This document shows, one piece after another, positions 17,189-25,374 of a stretch of DNA of 51,510 nt. Origin of the DNA: an uncultured Prevotellaceae bacterium (GTDB lineage Bacteria > Bacteroidota > Bacteroidia > Bacteroidales > Bacteroidaceae); NCBI GenBank assembly GCA_949299545.1, contig CASGAM010000009.1:1-51510 (forward strand). Direction: 5' to 3'. A program made the position numbers and the translations under genes. Each line of letters opens with the position of its first letter. Within the stretch, counting starts at the first letter, position 1. The notes under the pieces were generated by a model that was given only the letters and a program-made list of their open reading frames with translations, made no database searches and was not told the origin of the DNA.

Positions 17189-17704
17189 ATGGAAGCCAAC
17201 GAATTCAAAACGACCGTCCTGCCTGTCAGGCTCCGGCTACTAAAATATGCCTGCCATCTAACAGATAACCAAGAAGATGCCGAAGATGCTGTGCAGGAAG
17301 TCATGCTCAAACTGTGGAACAGCAGGCATGAACTGGATTGTTGTCGCAATATCGAAGCATTTGCCAGAACACTGACTCACCACGCGTGCATAGACTTGAT
17401 TCGGAGACGGAAATACGAACGACTCGGAAAAGACTGCGAACCAATGGAATTTCTGTCACATATTCCGGAATACCTGTACGAAATAAAAGACGAAATACGG
17501 CTGATACGGGAAATCATCGCAACGCTTCCACCTTTGCAGCATGACATCATGCACATGAAAGACATAGAGGAGTATGAAACGGAAGAGATTGCCCAAATCA
17601 CCGGATGCTCTACCGAAGCCATAAGACAAAACCTGTCAAGGGCCAGAAAACGGGTACGCGAAACATATCTGGCAATTATCCGCAAAAGAAACATCAACAA
17701 ATGA
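17189..17704 (+). CDS. ECF-type RNA polymerase sigma factor
   Basis: A 171-residue sigma-70 factor with only regions 2 and 4. Region 2 lies at about 15-80 (NQEDAEDAVQEVMLKLW, the -10 recognition and core-binding part). Region 4 is at about 115-160 (LPPLQHDIMHMKDIEEYETE followed by the helix-turn-helix QITGCSTEAIRQNLSRARK). It heads a run of four genes with a membrane protein, a small exported protein and an outer-membrane protein, probably its regulator and targets. Bacteroidetes ECF factors of this size often lack a classical zinc anti-sigma factor. Confidence 0.93.
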   Translation: MEANEFKTTVLPVRLRLLKYACHLTDNQEDAEDAVQEVMLKLWNSRHELDCCRNIEAFARTLTHHACIDLIRRRKYERLGKDCEPMEFLSHIPEYLYEIKDEIRLIREIIATLPPLQHDIMHMKDIEEYETEEIAQITGCSTEAIRQNLSRARKRVRETYLAIIRKRNINK

Positions 17705-17726
17705 CACTCATAACAGGAGGAAAGAA

Positions 17727-18191
17727 ATGAACATCGAAGGATTACTGGAAAAATATTTCGAGGGAACTACAACTTGCGCCGAAGAACAGGCACTACGGAA
17801 GTTCTTCACCGGAAAAGATGTTCCCGAACATCTGGAAAGTTACCGACCGCTGTTTGCCTGTATCGACGAGGAAATCCGAAGAAATCTCCCCTCTGATCAA
17901 ACCCCCGACGACCTTTCATCCACAGTCAAACATCACAAAACAAGCCACCGGACATACACGCACAGCCTGTATTATCTCGGTGCCGCCGCAGCCGCCTGTC
18001 TTTTACTATTTTTCGTTCTCAAAAACGACAAAAAACAGATACACATTGATAACCTGCCTGAAAGCTACGTCGTCATTAACGGGAAAAGGTATGACGACCC
18101 AAAACTCATACAGGAAAAAGCGTTAGAAGCGCTTGAAACCGTCAGTTTCAGCGATGAAGAGTTAAAAGAACAAATCATACCCGATTTGTAA
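17727..18191 (+). CDS. single-pass membrane protein, probable anti-sigma partner
   Basis: A 154-residue protein with an acidic N-terminal helix pattern (LLEKYFEGTTTCAEEQALRKFF) often seen in the gene after Bacteroidetes ECF sigma factors. One transmembrane segment lies at about residues 83-102 (LGAAAAACLLLFFVL) and a short C-terminal extracytoplasmic part follows. It starts 22 nt after the sigma gene. Position and topology suggest that it holds or tunes the sigma factor at the membrane. There is no HxxxCxxC zinc motif, so it is not a standard ZAS anti-sigma. The function is inferred from context. Confidence 0.6.
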   Translation: MNIEGLLEKYFEGTTTCAEEQALRKFFTGKDVPEHLESYRPLFACIDEEIRRNLPSDQTPDDLSSTVKHHKTSHRTYTHSLYYLGAAAAACLLLFFVLKNDKKQIHIDNLPESYVVINGKRYDDPKLIQEKALEALETVSFSDEELKEQIIPDL

Positions 18192-18204
18192 AACACATAG
18201 AATC

Positions 18205-18678
18205 ATGGAAAAAAGAAATATCAGACATATCTTACGGACAATTCTCCTGCTGATTTGCATATGTTACGGGATTTCCTGTAAAGCCCAACAAGGTCTCGAC
18301 ATCGCCACACTGTTTGAAAAGTTCGGCGACCGTAAAAGTGTAACCATGGTGGAACTCAGCAGCAGCTTACTCCGCTCTTACAGGATGACACTTTACAAAA
18401 GTCTCGTATTTGAAGATGTCAGACCTTTTTTAGACGAAATACTCAAAAGTCTGAAAACAGACGCCAACTCGGGAAACGTAACAAAGACGCAGGAGATAAA
18501 AGAAAGCGGACGTCTAGGAAGTGCCTACTATTGTCTGGAACCCACCCTGCGTAACGGCCAAAAGGTGAAGCGCTACATCCTCTTCAAACAAAACAGGCAA
18601 CACAAAGCTGCCTTAGTCTACATAGAGGGAACCCTCAACGAAGATGATTTAATGAAAATACTATATAAAGAAGAATAA
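18205..18678 (+). CDS. small exported protein of the sigma cluster
   Basis: A 157-residue protein with a signal sequence (basic N-terminus, then LLLICICYGISCKA; a lipobox-like GISC is present). The mature part begins DIATLFEKFGDRKSVTMVELS, a pattern shared with small Bacteroidetes proteins such as DUF4252 or DUF6108 that often follow sigma factors. I cannot decide between those families. It starts 13 nt after the membrane protein and precedes an outer-membrane protein by 36 nt. No catalytic motif is visible. Confidence 0.6.
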   Translation: MEKRNIRHILRTILLLICICYGISCKAQQGLDIATLFEKFGDRKSVTMVELSSSLLRSYRMTLYKSLVFEDVRPFLDEILKSLKTDANSGNVTKTQEIKESGRLGSAYYCLEPTLRNGQKVKRYILFKQNRQHKAALVYIEGTLNEDDLMKILYKEE

Positions 18679-18714
18679 GGACATAAATTAACCACTCATA
18701 AAACAGGAAACGTT

Positions 18715-19647
18715 ATGAAAACGAGAACCATTTTAGCCGCAGCGCTCCTATTATCAGCTACCGGCATCCATGCCCAAACTGAAACCGGCAACAAAAGAGA
18801 ACGGACAACCGTTGAAGCTCAAGGCGATTCCATCATCATCATCAAAGGCAAAAGCGACCTGCACATAAAACTCTATGAGCAGCAGACCAAAGACGGCCAA
18901 AGCACCATGACGGAAATTTACGACGGCGTTTATTTAGAACAAATCGACACCAAAGAACGAAGTTTTCTCGACGCCTTGCCATTTGTCCCGAACCGGAAAA
19001 GAAACACACATAATTATGAACCACACCTGTCGGGCATCTACTTAGGTTTTGCCCGCCTACCGGAACGTATCCCGCAATTCACCGCCAGCAACTCGATACC
19101 GCTCAATCTGTCCTATTCATGGGAATTCGGTTGCAATCTGATAAGCCACGAAATAGCTTTCAAGAATCCGAACTGGGGATTTAACTTCGGCGTGGGATGG
19201 GGTTATCGCTCGTACAGTTTCGACGGCAACAGAGCATTGGTCAAACATGACGGTTACAGTGCGCTCGAAAAAGGAGGCATCCCGATATCCGATGAAGAGG
19301 GTATGGAAGCGCCGTCTTACAGCAGCAGCCGTCTGCGTCATTTCTTCTTCCGCATCCCATTGCTGATAGAAGGACAACAGCGATTGAGAAAACATTCGGC
19401 TTTTTTCAATCTGGGGCCTGAAATAGAAATACGCCACGGCATAAAATCATTTACCCACATCAACGGCGGGAAAAAGGAAAGAATCGGAAAAGGCATGTAT
19501 GTACATCCCGTCAGCGTCAACATGCTGGTTCAGGCCGGCTATGGAGATTGGGGCTTATACCTTCGCTATTCCGCCATCCCTCTGTTCCAAAAAGACAAAG
19601 GCCCCGACACTTACCCCTACTCTTTTGGCCTTGTATGGTTCTGGTAA
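18715..19647 (+). CDS. outer-membrane beta-barrel protein of the sigma cluster
   Basis: A 310-residue exported protein with a clear signal peptide (LLLSATGIHAQ). The first 70 mature residues are polar. From about residue 105 on, alternating amphipathic strands rich in aromatic residues (FNFGVGWGYRSYSF, VQAGYGDWGLYLRYS) end in SFGLVWFW, a terminal aromatic typical of outer-membrane barrels. It is the last gene of the sigma run and is probably the envelope target of that system. No closer family was recognised. Confidence 0.65.
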   Translation: MKTRTILAAALLLSATGIHAQTETGNKRERTTVEAQGDSIIIIKGKSDLHIKLYEQQTKDGQSTMTEIYDGVYLEQIDTKERSFLDALPFVPNRKRNTHNYEPHLSGIYLGFARLPERIPQFTASNSIPLNLSYSWEFGCNLISHEIAFKNPNWGFNFGVGWGYRSYSFDGNRALVKHDGYSALEKGGIPISDEEGMEAPSYSSSRLRHFFFRIPLLIEGQQRLRKHSAFFNLGPEIEIRHGIKSFTHINGGKKERIGKGMYVHPVSVNMLVQAGYGDWGLYLRYSAIPLFQKDKGPDTYPYSFGLVWFW

Positions 19648-19721
19648 TTACCTCAACTTTCACTTTTTCCCAAAATAATGCTCAGACGTAAAATAAATCT
19701 TGCATATCCTCATAATACAAT

Positions 19722-20690
19722 TTACAGAATATAATTAAACAGATAACCTGACAGGATGATAAAAAAGGCTACTGTCCCGAAGAATATGCCGATAAGCCTC
19801 CATGTCATTACTTTCTTCAGCAAGGTTGCTTCCGGCAATGAAAGGCCGACTACAGCCATCATGAAGGCTATCGCGGTTCCCATAGGAATACCTTTTGCCA
19901 CAAATACCTCAATTACCGGCACGATACCTGCTGCATTGGCATACATCGGTACGGCAAGTATAACAGATAGAGGTACTGCATACCAGTTGTCTTTAGACAT
20001 ATATTGTTCAAAAAATCCTTCAGGTACAAATCCGTGCATGAAGGCACCGATACCGATACCAATCAGAATGTATATAAGCACACCGCTGACAATCTTCCAT
20101 GCATCACGTACAATGGTCGGAAGTCGTTTGATAAAAGTGGTATGATCTTTTTCCCATTCACCGGCCTGGGCAGACGAATTGGCCTGTATCTGCTTTATCC
20201 AGTCACTCAGATAAGGAGCCAGACGCATACGTCCGAGTACAAAACCTCCTATCACTCCCAACAGAATACCGCTGATTACGTAGATCAGTGTCACTTTCAG
20301 ACCGAAAGAACCGAGGAACATGGCCACAGCCACCTCATTCACCAAAGGTGAGGTAATAAGGAAAGCGAAGGTGACACCCAAAGGAATGCCGCCTTTGACA
20401 AATCCGATGAACAAAGGTATGGATGAACATGAGCAGAACGGAGTGATAGCTCCGAAAAGTGATGCCAATAAGTACTGCAAGCCGTACATCTTGTGTGTAA
20501 CCAGATAGTTTCTCAGACGCTCTATCGGGAAATAGGCGTTGATAATTCCCATCAATACACTGATGAAGAACAAAAGGATTAAAATCTTTATAGTATCATA
20601 AAAGAAAAAGTTTACGGCAACTCCTATCGGAGAGTCGGCACTCAGTCCGAACAGCCCGTAAACGAGCCAGTCTGCAAATTCCTGTATCAT
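19722..20690 (-). CDS. DUF318/UPF0718 permease (ArsP-like)
   Basis: A 322-residue integral membrane protein with about eight hydrophobic segments. The family mark is GAITPFCSCSSIPLFIG, with its paired cysteines; a second half-repeat (ILAVPMYANAAGIVPVIE) follows. Members include ArsP, which exports trivalent organoarsenicals, and many untested permeases. It follows the small thioredoxin gene of the arsenic cluster, separated by a terminator hairpin and by a third copy of the cluster's 16-bp operator. Separate, co-ordinated expression is therefore likely. The arsenic role is inferred from context and family. Confidence 0.82.
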   Translation of the reverse strand: MIQEFADWLVYGLFGLSADSPIGVAVNFFFYDTIKILILLFFISVLMGIINAYFPIERLRNYLVTHKMYGLQYLLASLFGAITPFCSCSSIPLFIGFVKGGIPLGVTFAFLITSPLVNEVAVAMFLGSFGLKVTLIYVISGILLGVIGGFVLGRMRLAPYLSDWIKQIQANSSAQAGEWEKDHTTFIKRLPTIVRDAWKIVSGVLIYILIGIGIGAFMHGFVPEGFFEQYMSKDNWYAVPLSVILAVPMYANAAGIVPVIEVFVAKGIPMGTAIAFMMAVVGLSLPEATLLKKVMTWRLIGIFFGTVAFFIILSGYLFNYIL

Positions 20691-20708
20691 AGATGTATAT
20701 TTTATCTA

Positions 20709-20724
20709 TTCGTTTAAATACGAA
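20709..20724. promoter_or_regulatory. ArsR-type operator, copy 3 (before the permease)
   Basis: TTCGTTTAAATACGAA, the same TTCG-N8-CGAA design as the sites at 22253 and 22633. It lies 19 nt upstream of the permease start. On the minus strand it contains TATTTAAA at the place where the other copies carry the -7 box. Confidence 0.65.
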
Positions 20725-20737
20725 CAATATTCCTGTT

Positions 20738-20776
20738 AAAAAAGCGGCAGATACCATAACGGTTGTCTCTGCCGCT
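20738..20776 (-). terminator. terminator between the small thioredoxin and the permease
   Basis: On the minus strand AGCGGCAGA pairs with TCTGCCGCT (9 bp, extra inner ACC/GGT pairs) and is followed by six Ts. It separates the arsR-arsF-arsG-thioredoxin transcript from the permease gene. Confidence 0.78.
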
Positions 20777-20798
20777 CATGGTTAAATAATTCTGTTTA

Positions 20799-21032
20799 TC
20801 AGATACCCAGAAGTTTCTTCACATCGCTTTCGGTTGGAACCTGTCCTTTCATTTTCACCACTTCGTCAATGACAACGGCAGGTGTAGTCATGATGTTGTA
20901 GTTCATCATTTCCATGATGTCGTCCACCTTGGTAAGTTTTGCATCGATGTTGTTTTCTTTCAGAACCTTCTCAATTACATTATAGGTTGATTTACATTTG
21001 GCACAACCCGGACCTAATACTTTAATTTCCAT
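20799..21032 (-). CDS. small thioredoxin-fold redox protein
   Basis: A 77-residue cytoplasmic protein of the small redox-active disulfide family (MTH895-like). The active site is CAKC (Cys10, Cys13) after strand one, and the cis-proline segment is MTTPAVVID. It is shorter than the true thioredoxin at 4477 and lacks WCGPC. It lies 34 nt after arsG. Together with CcdA-like ArsG and the CATC lipoprotein ArsF it could pass electrons across the membrane, or it could reduce arsenicals directly; both are inference. Confidence 0.85.
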   Translation of the reverse strand: MEIKVLGPGCAKCKSTYNVIEKVLKENNIDAKLTKVDDIMEMMNYNIMTTPAVVIDEVVKMKGQVPTESDVKKLLGI

Positions 21033-21066
21033 ATTCGTAAAAATTTTGTTTGTTATCAGATTTGTT

Positions 21067-21774
21067 TTACAGATACATTATCCAGCAATAATAGATACCG
21101 ATGATGATAAATACAACGCCCACAATAAAATTCATCCATTTCTGCACCTTCTGCATCTTGCCGTAGAAACTTCCCATCTGCTGTACACTGAAAGCAAGAA
21201 TCCATGCAACGGCAAGTACAGGCAGGGCTGTGGCAATGGCAAATACCACAGGAAGGAAATAGCCGGCTGTCGTTGTGGCAGACATCGGTATCAGCATACC
21301 GAAATAAAACACGCCGCTTGTCGGACAGAAAGCCAGGGCAAACAGTACGCCAATCAGCAGGGCACCCCATCCGCCTTTTCTGGCGAGACCTTCCGCATTT
21401 CCGTTAAACCCGAATTTCGGAAGATTAAGTTTGTCACCAAAGAGCATGAACAGGCCTATTACAAGCAGAAGCGGACCAAGAACGAGTTCACCCCATGTCC
21501 CGATAGTCTTCTGAATGCCGAACATGCTGGAACCTTCTTTCAGAATCATAATCAGTACCACTCCGAGCAGGGTGTATGAAAGGACACGTCCCAACGTATA
21601 AAGCAGACCGTTCCGGAAAATGCGTTTTCTGTTTTCAATGTCTTTTCCGATAAATCCGATGGCCGCTATATTTGTTGCAAGCGGACAAGGTGATAGTGCA
21701 GTCAGCAGTCCGAGCAAGAATGCCGTAAGAACGGGAGTAGAGCTGTTATCCAGCAATGTCTGTAACCAGTCCAT
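21067..21774 (-). CDS. arsG: ArsG-family CcdA-like membrane transporter
   Basis: A 235-residue membrane protein with about six segments, related to CcdA/DsbD and to the family annotated as ArsG arsenical transporters. Two membrane cysteines, Cys30 in ALSPCPLATN and Cys150 in LAFCPTSGVF, sit in the same places as the reactive pair of CcdA/DsbD. It is 11 nt after arsF and 34 nt before a CAKC thioredoxin. The published name of the family implies aromatic arsenical efflux; the conserved cysteine pair and neighbours equally suit a thiol-disulfide carrier. Confidence 0.8.
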   Translation of the reverse strand: MDWLQTLLDNSSTPVLTAFLLGLLTALSPCPLATNIAAIGFIGKDIENRKRIFRNGLLYTLGRVLSYTLLGVVLIMILKEGSSMFGIQKTIGTWGELVLGPLLLVIGLFMLFGDKLNLPKFGFNGNAEGLARKGGWGALLIGVLFALAFCPTSGVFYFGMLIPMSATTTAGYFLPVVFAIATALPVLAVAWILAFSVQQMGSFYGKMQKVQKWMNFIVGVVFIIIGIYYCWIMYL

Positions 21775-21785
21775 AGCCCTCTATA

Positions 21786-22226
21786 TTATTTCAACATTTC
21801 ATTTACAGATTTCACTACACCTGCCTTGAATACGTCCGGTGACTTACGGGCGTTTCCGAAAGCAAATTCTGTCATATTCTCGTATGTCTCCTGTCCGTTC
21901 TTATACTTAACGATAAACAGTGATGACCAGGTTACCTCATACTTTTCAGCTATCTTCTCATTTTCTTTCTTGCTGATGTCTATTACCTTAAAAACAACCT
22001 CACCTTTTTTGATCTGCTCGGCAAAACTTTCTTCCATCGCAGCTTTTGTGTTGCTTTCGATGGCCATACAGGTTGCGCAACGCTGCTTTCCATGAAAATA
22101 CAATACTTCTACATGGTCTTTTACTGTCACTTCTTTTTGAGCCTGTGCTTCTGTTTCGCTCTTTGCATTCATGTTGCAAGAGACAAAGGCGAAACATACA
22201 CCAATTAATAATAAAATCTTTTTCAT
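21786..22226 (-). CDS. arsF: ArsF-family thioredoxin-like lipoprotein
   Basis: A 146-residue protein starting at MKKILLLIGVCFAF. The reading frame is open 25 codons further upstream, but that part runs through the predicted promoter and operator, so the ATG at 22226 is chosen. A lipobox FVSC (Cys17) marks it as a lipoprotein. The mature part is thioredoxin-like with GKQRCATCMAIE (Cys50, Cys53). This family has been annotated as ArsF, a proposed subunit of nitrophenyl-compound reduction. It is co-directional with arsG (11 nt) and 65 nt after arsR, with its own operator copy in the gap. Confidence 0.78.
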   Translation of the reverse strand: MKKILLLIGVCFAFVSCNMNAKSETEAQAQKEVTVKDHVEVLYFHGKQRCATCMAIESNTKAAMEESFAEQIKKGEVVFKVIDISKKENEKIAEKYEVTWSSLFIVKYKNGQETYENMTEFAFGNARKSPDVFKAGVVKSVNEMLK

Positions 22227-22252
22227 ATCTTTCTGTCTTACATTGTTTGTTA

Positions 22253-22268
22253 TTCGCAAAACTACGAA
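22253..22268. promoter_or_regulatory. ArsR-type operator, copy 2 (before arsF)
   Basis: TTCGCAAAACTACGAA. On the minus strand the centre reads TAGTTTTG, a full TAnnTTTG -7 element, so a bound repressor would cover it. No good -33 box is at the usual spacing; an internal weak promoter is likely. Confidence 0.7.
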
Positions 22269-22291
22269 CATTGCACACAAAAAAATTTCGG

Positions 22292-22615
22292 TCAGCAGCA
22301 TGTCTTTTTGGAGCCTATATGTTGATCAAAGAAATCTGCAAACATCCTCTTTGCTGTCTTCCAATTTTCTTTATTAATACAATATTTCACTTTCGGTGCT
22401 TCAATCTCCCCTTGTATAAGCCCGGCTTCCTTCAATTCTTTCAGATGCTGTGATACCGTAGCCTTGGCTATGGGTAATTCCTCGTTGATGTCACCAAAAA
22501 AGCAACTTTCCTGTGATGCTAAAAACTGAAGTATTGCCATGCGCGCAGGATGTCCCATTGCTTTGGCAATGAGAGCCAGCTTCTCCTGTTCTTCCGAATA
22601 CTTCTTTTTTATCAT
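22292..22615 (-). CDS. arsR: ArsR-family metalloregulator
   Basis: A 107-residue winged-helix repressor starting at [12 protein letters not shown]; an ATG eight codons upstream is less likely because it crowds the promoter. The helix-turn-helix is in [20 protein letters not shown] at about residues 47-66. Candidate metalloid ligands are Cys37 in ESCFFGD and the C-terminal CysCys pair (SKKTCC). It heads the cluster, and three matching operators over -7 boxes indicate autoregulation and control of arsF and the permease. Release by arsenite or an organoarsenical is expected from the family. Confidence 0.88.
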   Translation of the reverse strand: MIKKKYSEEQEKLALIAKAMGHPARMAILQFLASQESCFFGDINEELPIAKATVSQHLKELKEAGLIQGEIEAPKVKYCINKENWKTAKRMFADFFDQHIGSKKTCC

Positions 22616-22632
22616 TGCAATCTTTTTTATTG

Positions 22633-22667
22633 TTCGCAAAATTACGAATTATTTTCTTGTGTGCAAA
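22633..22667 (-). promoter_or_regulatory. arsR promoter with ArsR-type operator, copy 1
   Basis: On the minus strand TTTG (22667-22664), a 19-nt spacer and TAATTTTG (22644-22637) match the Bacteroidetes consensus exactly. The palindrome TTCGCAAAATTACGAA (22633-22648) covers the -7 box. Confidence 0.8.
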
Positions 22668-22754
22668 TAAAAAGCACGATATATTTATTGTCTATTCCCA
22701 GAAATAGCGTTACTTTTTAGGTATAACGTATGCTGGAACGTACAATAAAAATTC

Positions 22755-22783
22755 AAAAAAAGGCTGCCCGGCAACGGACAGCC
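22755..22783 (-). terminator. terminator of pfkA
   Basis: Minus-strand GGCTGTCCG pairs with CGGGCAGCC (one G-U) across a TTGC loop, then seven Ts. It lies 28 nt past the pfkA stop. Confidence 0.88.
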
Positions 22784-22810
22784 CAATTATCTTTTTACTC
22801 ATCGGTTGTT

Positions 22811-23788
22811 TTAAATGGACAATATGCCTAAAACGTCAATGAGTTCTTTCTTTATTGGTTTATCACTCTTGATGGCATTTGAAAAAGGAACATAAACGAC
22901 CTCATCGTTACGGATACCTATCATGACATTCCGCTGCCCTTCCTTCAATGCCTCTATGGCACCGACGCCAAGACGGGAAGCCAGGATACGGTCGTAAGCA
23001 CTCGGCGAACCGCCTCGCTGCAAATGGCCGAGGATGGAAACCCGCACATCAAACTCCGGATATTCCTTCTTGACCCTGTCGGCATAGTACATGGCACCGC
23101 ATTTCGGACTCTCGGACACAATCACCATACTTGAACTCTTGCTCTTCCTGATTCCGCGACTGATAAACTGTTCCAGCTGGTCGGCGTTGGAAGAATCTTC
23201 AGGAATAATGGCAGCCTCGGCACCACTGGCAATCGCGCTGTTCTGAGCCAGGAAACCGGCGTCGCGCCCCATCACTTCTATAAAGAAGATACGCTCGTGT
23301 GAAGTGGCCGTATCACGAATCTTATCCACACATTCCACGATGGTATTCAACGTGGTGTCATAACCAATCGTGGAATCTGTTCCGTTCAGGTCGTTGTCTA
23401 TCGTACCCGGCAAACCGATGCAAGGCACGTCAAACTCTTCGGCAAAAATCCTTGCACCGGCCAATGAACCGTTTCCACCGATAATCACCAAAGCATCTAT
23501 TCCCTGCGCTTTCATGTTCTCGTATGCCTTTGCTCGTCCTTCAGGCGTCATGAACTCCTTGCTGCGCGCCGTTTTCAAAATGGTTCCGCCACGCTGGATG
23601 ATGTTGCTGACATCCTCTGTCGTAAAACTCTTTATTTCATTGTTAATCAGTCCCTCGTATCCGCGATAAATTCCCTTCACGAGCAATCCTGAAGCAATAC
23701 CGGCACGGGTGATGGCACGTATGGCCGCATTCATACCCGGCGCATCACCTCCGGACGACAAAATACCTATACATTTAATCTTTCCCAT
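22811..23788 (-). CDS. pfkA: 6-phosphofructokinase
   Basis: A 325-residue ATP-dependent phosphofructokinase that phosphorylates fructose-6-phosphate in glycolysis. The start at [20 protein letters not shown] puts the ATP-binding [12 protein letters not shown] at the standard N-terminal position; an upstream in-frame ATG adds 17 atypical residues and is rejected. The catalytic segment [12 protein letters not shown] and the substrate-binding MGRDAGFLA are intact. The GGNGS motif, with the following Gly-Ser, suits ATP rather than pyrophosphate. Monocistronic, with a -7 box at 23864 and a strong terminator. Confidence 0.96.
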   Translation of the reverse strand: MGKIKCIGILSSGGDAPGMNAAIRAITRAGIASGLLVKGIYRGYEGLINNEIKSFTTEDVSNIIQRGGTILKTARSKEFMTPEGRAKAYENMKAQGIDALVIIGGNGSLAGARIFAEEFDVPCIGLPGTIDNDLNGTDSTIGYDTTLNTIVECVDKIRDTATSHERIFFIEVMGRDAGFLAQNSAIASGAEAAIIPEDSSNADQLEQFISRGIRKSKSSSMVIVSESPKCGAMYYADRVKKEYPEFDVRVSILGHLQRGGSPSAYDRILASRLGVGAIEALKEGQRNVMIGIRNDEVVYVPFSNAIKSDKPIKKELIDVLGILSI

Positions 23789-23863
23789 TTTTCTAAAACA
23801 TATCTTCGTTAATAATTGGCACGGTATGCGGAGCATCAAAAAACGCCGTCATACTTTCGTGTG

Positions 23864-23871
23864 CAAAGATA
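23864..23871 (-). promoter_or_regulatory. -7 element of the pfkA promoter
   Basis: TATCTTTG on the minus strand, 76 nt upstream of the chosen ATG. The -33 region is weak. Confidence 0.5.
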
Positions 23872-24123
23872 CACATAAAAGCCGAAAAATAAGAAATATA
23901 AAAAAGTTAGTACACTTAAATTATTCTAAAGCCCAAGGTGAAAGCCCCGGCATGTTTGTATGCACACATCCGTAACATCGCTCGCTAAAAAACAACTCCG
24001 ACTGTCACAGCAGAAATAGCACCCTGTATATCAGAATATTACGTAAAACACAACGAACTTCATGCTACGCTGCACCCCTTTGCCGAAACAGCGGTTGTTA
24101 CCGTTGCCGGACATGCAAAAATT

Positions 24124-24206
24124 GCGACCGCTCGCTTCTGCAACACGACCGCTCGCTTTCAAAAAAGCAAGCGGTTGCAAATTTTGCTGCGACCTGTCGC
24201 ATTTTT
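24124..24206. repeat. dispersed intergenic repeat, copy B (about 83 nt)
   Basis: Same modular layout as copies A and C: words at 24124-24135, 24145-24156, 24167-24178 (inverted) and 24189-24200, with the shared spacers TTCTGCAACAC and AAATTTTGCT. Words two and three pair as a hairpin with one mismatch and one G-U. Word four reads GCGACCTGTCGC here but GCAACCGCTTGC in A and C. Confidence 0.75.
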
Positions 24207-24322
24207 CCTTGCTCAACGTACCGGCTTTTCACTTAAAAGACTTTTTACATTTTCATTACCTGAAAAGCCCTCTGTCTGTAAATAAACCATTGTGACTATT
24301 TTTATTAGTCCCGACAAAACCT

Positions 24323-24330
24323 TATCTTTG
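24323..24330 (+). promoter_or_regulatory. -7 element of the DMP19-smpB-metH operon promoter
   Basis: TATCTTTG, with TTTT at 24300-24303 as a weak -33 box at the right 19-nt spacing. The leader is about 16 nt. Confidence 0.55.
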
Positions 24331-24353
24331 CGAACCATAACAAAAAAACGAGC

Positions 24354-24875
24354 ATGGGAACAACGGCAATTACCATTGACGACGCGCGCCTGCGCGAAGC
24401 TGCGGCGCAAGGAATGGACGAATTTATCAAAGTATTCACCGATCGCTATTTAGAAATTCTCGGCGGTGAACTCAACGGCGAAAACATGAGTTTGCTCAAC
24501 GGCGAACAGATTTCGCTCTTGGCTTATGTGATGGTGCGCGACGAGGTGATGGACGGCGGGTTCATCCAGCTCATCCACAACGGCTACGGCCCTTTCATCT
24601 TCCACAACCCCTTTGAGAAAGCCATGCGCCTCATGGGAGCAAAGGATTTCGCAAAAATACTGAAAAAAGCCAAGAAGTATTACCTTCGCGACAAAGAGGA
24701 GCTGACGGCCGACTGTTCCGACGAAGAGTTCATGGCTCTGTTTGAACGTCATCCGGAATTTGACGATCTGGACGACAGTTTCGTGGAAATGGAAGAAGAA
24801 GTGACGGCAACGCTGGCACGGTATATAGACGAACACATCAGCGAATTTGCCGTCATCACAAACACAAAAGCATAA
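24354..24875 (+). CDS. DMP19-like protein (DUF4375)
   Basis: A 173-residue acidic, mostly helical protein. The segment MDGGFIQLIHNGYGPF matches the conserved GGFxQ(Y/L)xxNxxG core of the DMP19/DUF4375 family; Neisseria DMP19 is a DNA mimic that blocks a repressor. The C-terminus carries a strongly acidic patch (FDDLDDSFVEMEEE) that fits DNA mimicry. It is the first gene of an apparent operon with smpB (12 nt) and metH. Its target here is unknown, and many family members have no demonstrated mimicry. Confidence 0.75.
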   Translation: MGTTAITIDDARLREAAAQGMDEFIKVFTDRYLEILGGELNGENMSLLNGEQISLLAYVMVRDEVMDGGFIQLIHNGYGPFIFHNPFEKAMRLMGAKDFAKILKKAKKYYLRDKEELTADCSDEEFMALFERHPEFDDLDDSFVEMEEEVTATLARYIDEHISEFAVITNTKA

Positions 24876-24887
24876 AAAGACAATAAC

Positions 24888-25358
24888 ATGGCAGAAAAAA
24901 AGACCCAACGGAAAAATGTCAATATCAAGAACAAGCGGGCGTCGTTCGATTTCCTGCTGATAGACAAATACACGGCGGGCATCGTACTCACCGGAACGGA
25001 AATAAAATCCATCCGCGCAGGCAAAGCCAGCCTCGTGGACACGTTCTGTTTCATCCACAACGGCGAAGTATGGGTAAAAAACATGTACGTGGCCGAGTAC
25101 GATTACGGCTCATACAACAACCACAGCACACGCCGTGACCGCAAACTGCTGCTCAACCGCAAAGAAATACGCAAACTGCAACAGGACATGAAGAGTCCCG
25201 GATTCACACTCGTCCCCACCCTGCTCTTTATCGACGAAAACGGACGGGCAAAAATAGACATCTACCTTTGCCGGGGAAAAAAGGAATATGACAAGCGACA
25301 GACCCTGAAAGAAAAAGAAGACCGCCGCGAAATGGAACGCCACATCAAGAAATACTAA
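24888..25358 (+). CDS. smpB: SsrA-binding protein SmpB
   Basis: A 156-residue tmRNA partner that delivers SsrA to stalled ribosomes. The OB-fold core is clear: [18 protein letters not shown], then [19 protein letters not shown], then the conserved HxxxY-like region [20 protein letters not shown] basic C-terminal tail ([16 protein letters not shown]) is expected to enter the mRNA channel. It is 12 nt after the DMP19-like gene and 16 nt before metH. The tmRNA gene itself is not in this window. Confidence 0.95.
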   Translation: MAEKKTQRKNVNIKNKRASFDFLLIDKYTAGIVLTGTEIKSIRAGKASLVDTFCFIHNGEVWVKNMYVAEYDYGSYNNHSTRRDRKLLLNRKEIRKLQQDMKSPGFTLVPTLLFIDENGRAKIDIYLCRGKKEYDKRQTLKEKEDRREMERHIKKY

Positions 25359-25374
25359 AAAGCGTTTTTTGCTC

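Larger units (their letters stand above)
23789..24353. other. intergenic region between pfkA and the DMP19-like gene
   Basis: 565 nt with the pfkA -7 element at 23864, the second dispersed repeat at 24124-24206 and the promoter of the next gene at 24323. Short reading frames here have no family resemblance or start signal, and I do not call them. Confidence 0.6.

Noticed and set aside
24031-24410. Short frames on both strands between pfkA and the DMP19-like gene
   Set aside because: They cross the dispersed repeat and the promoter and carry no recognisable protein features.
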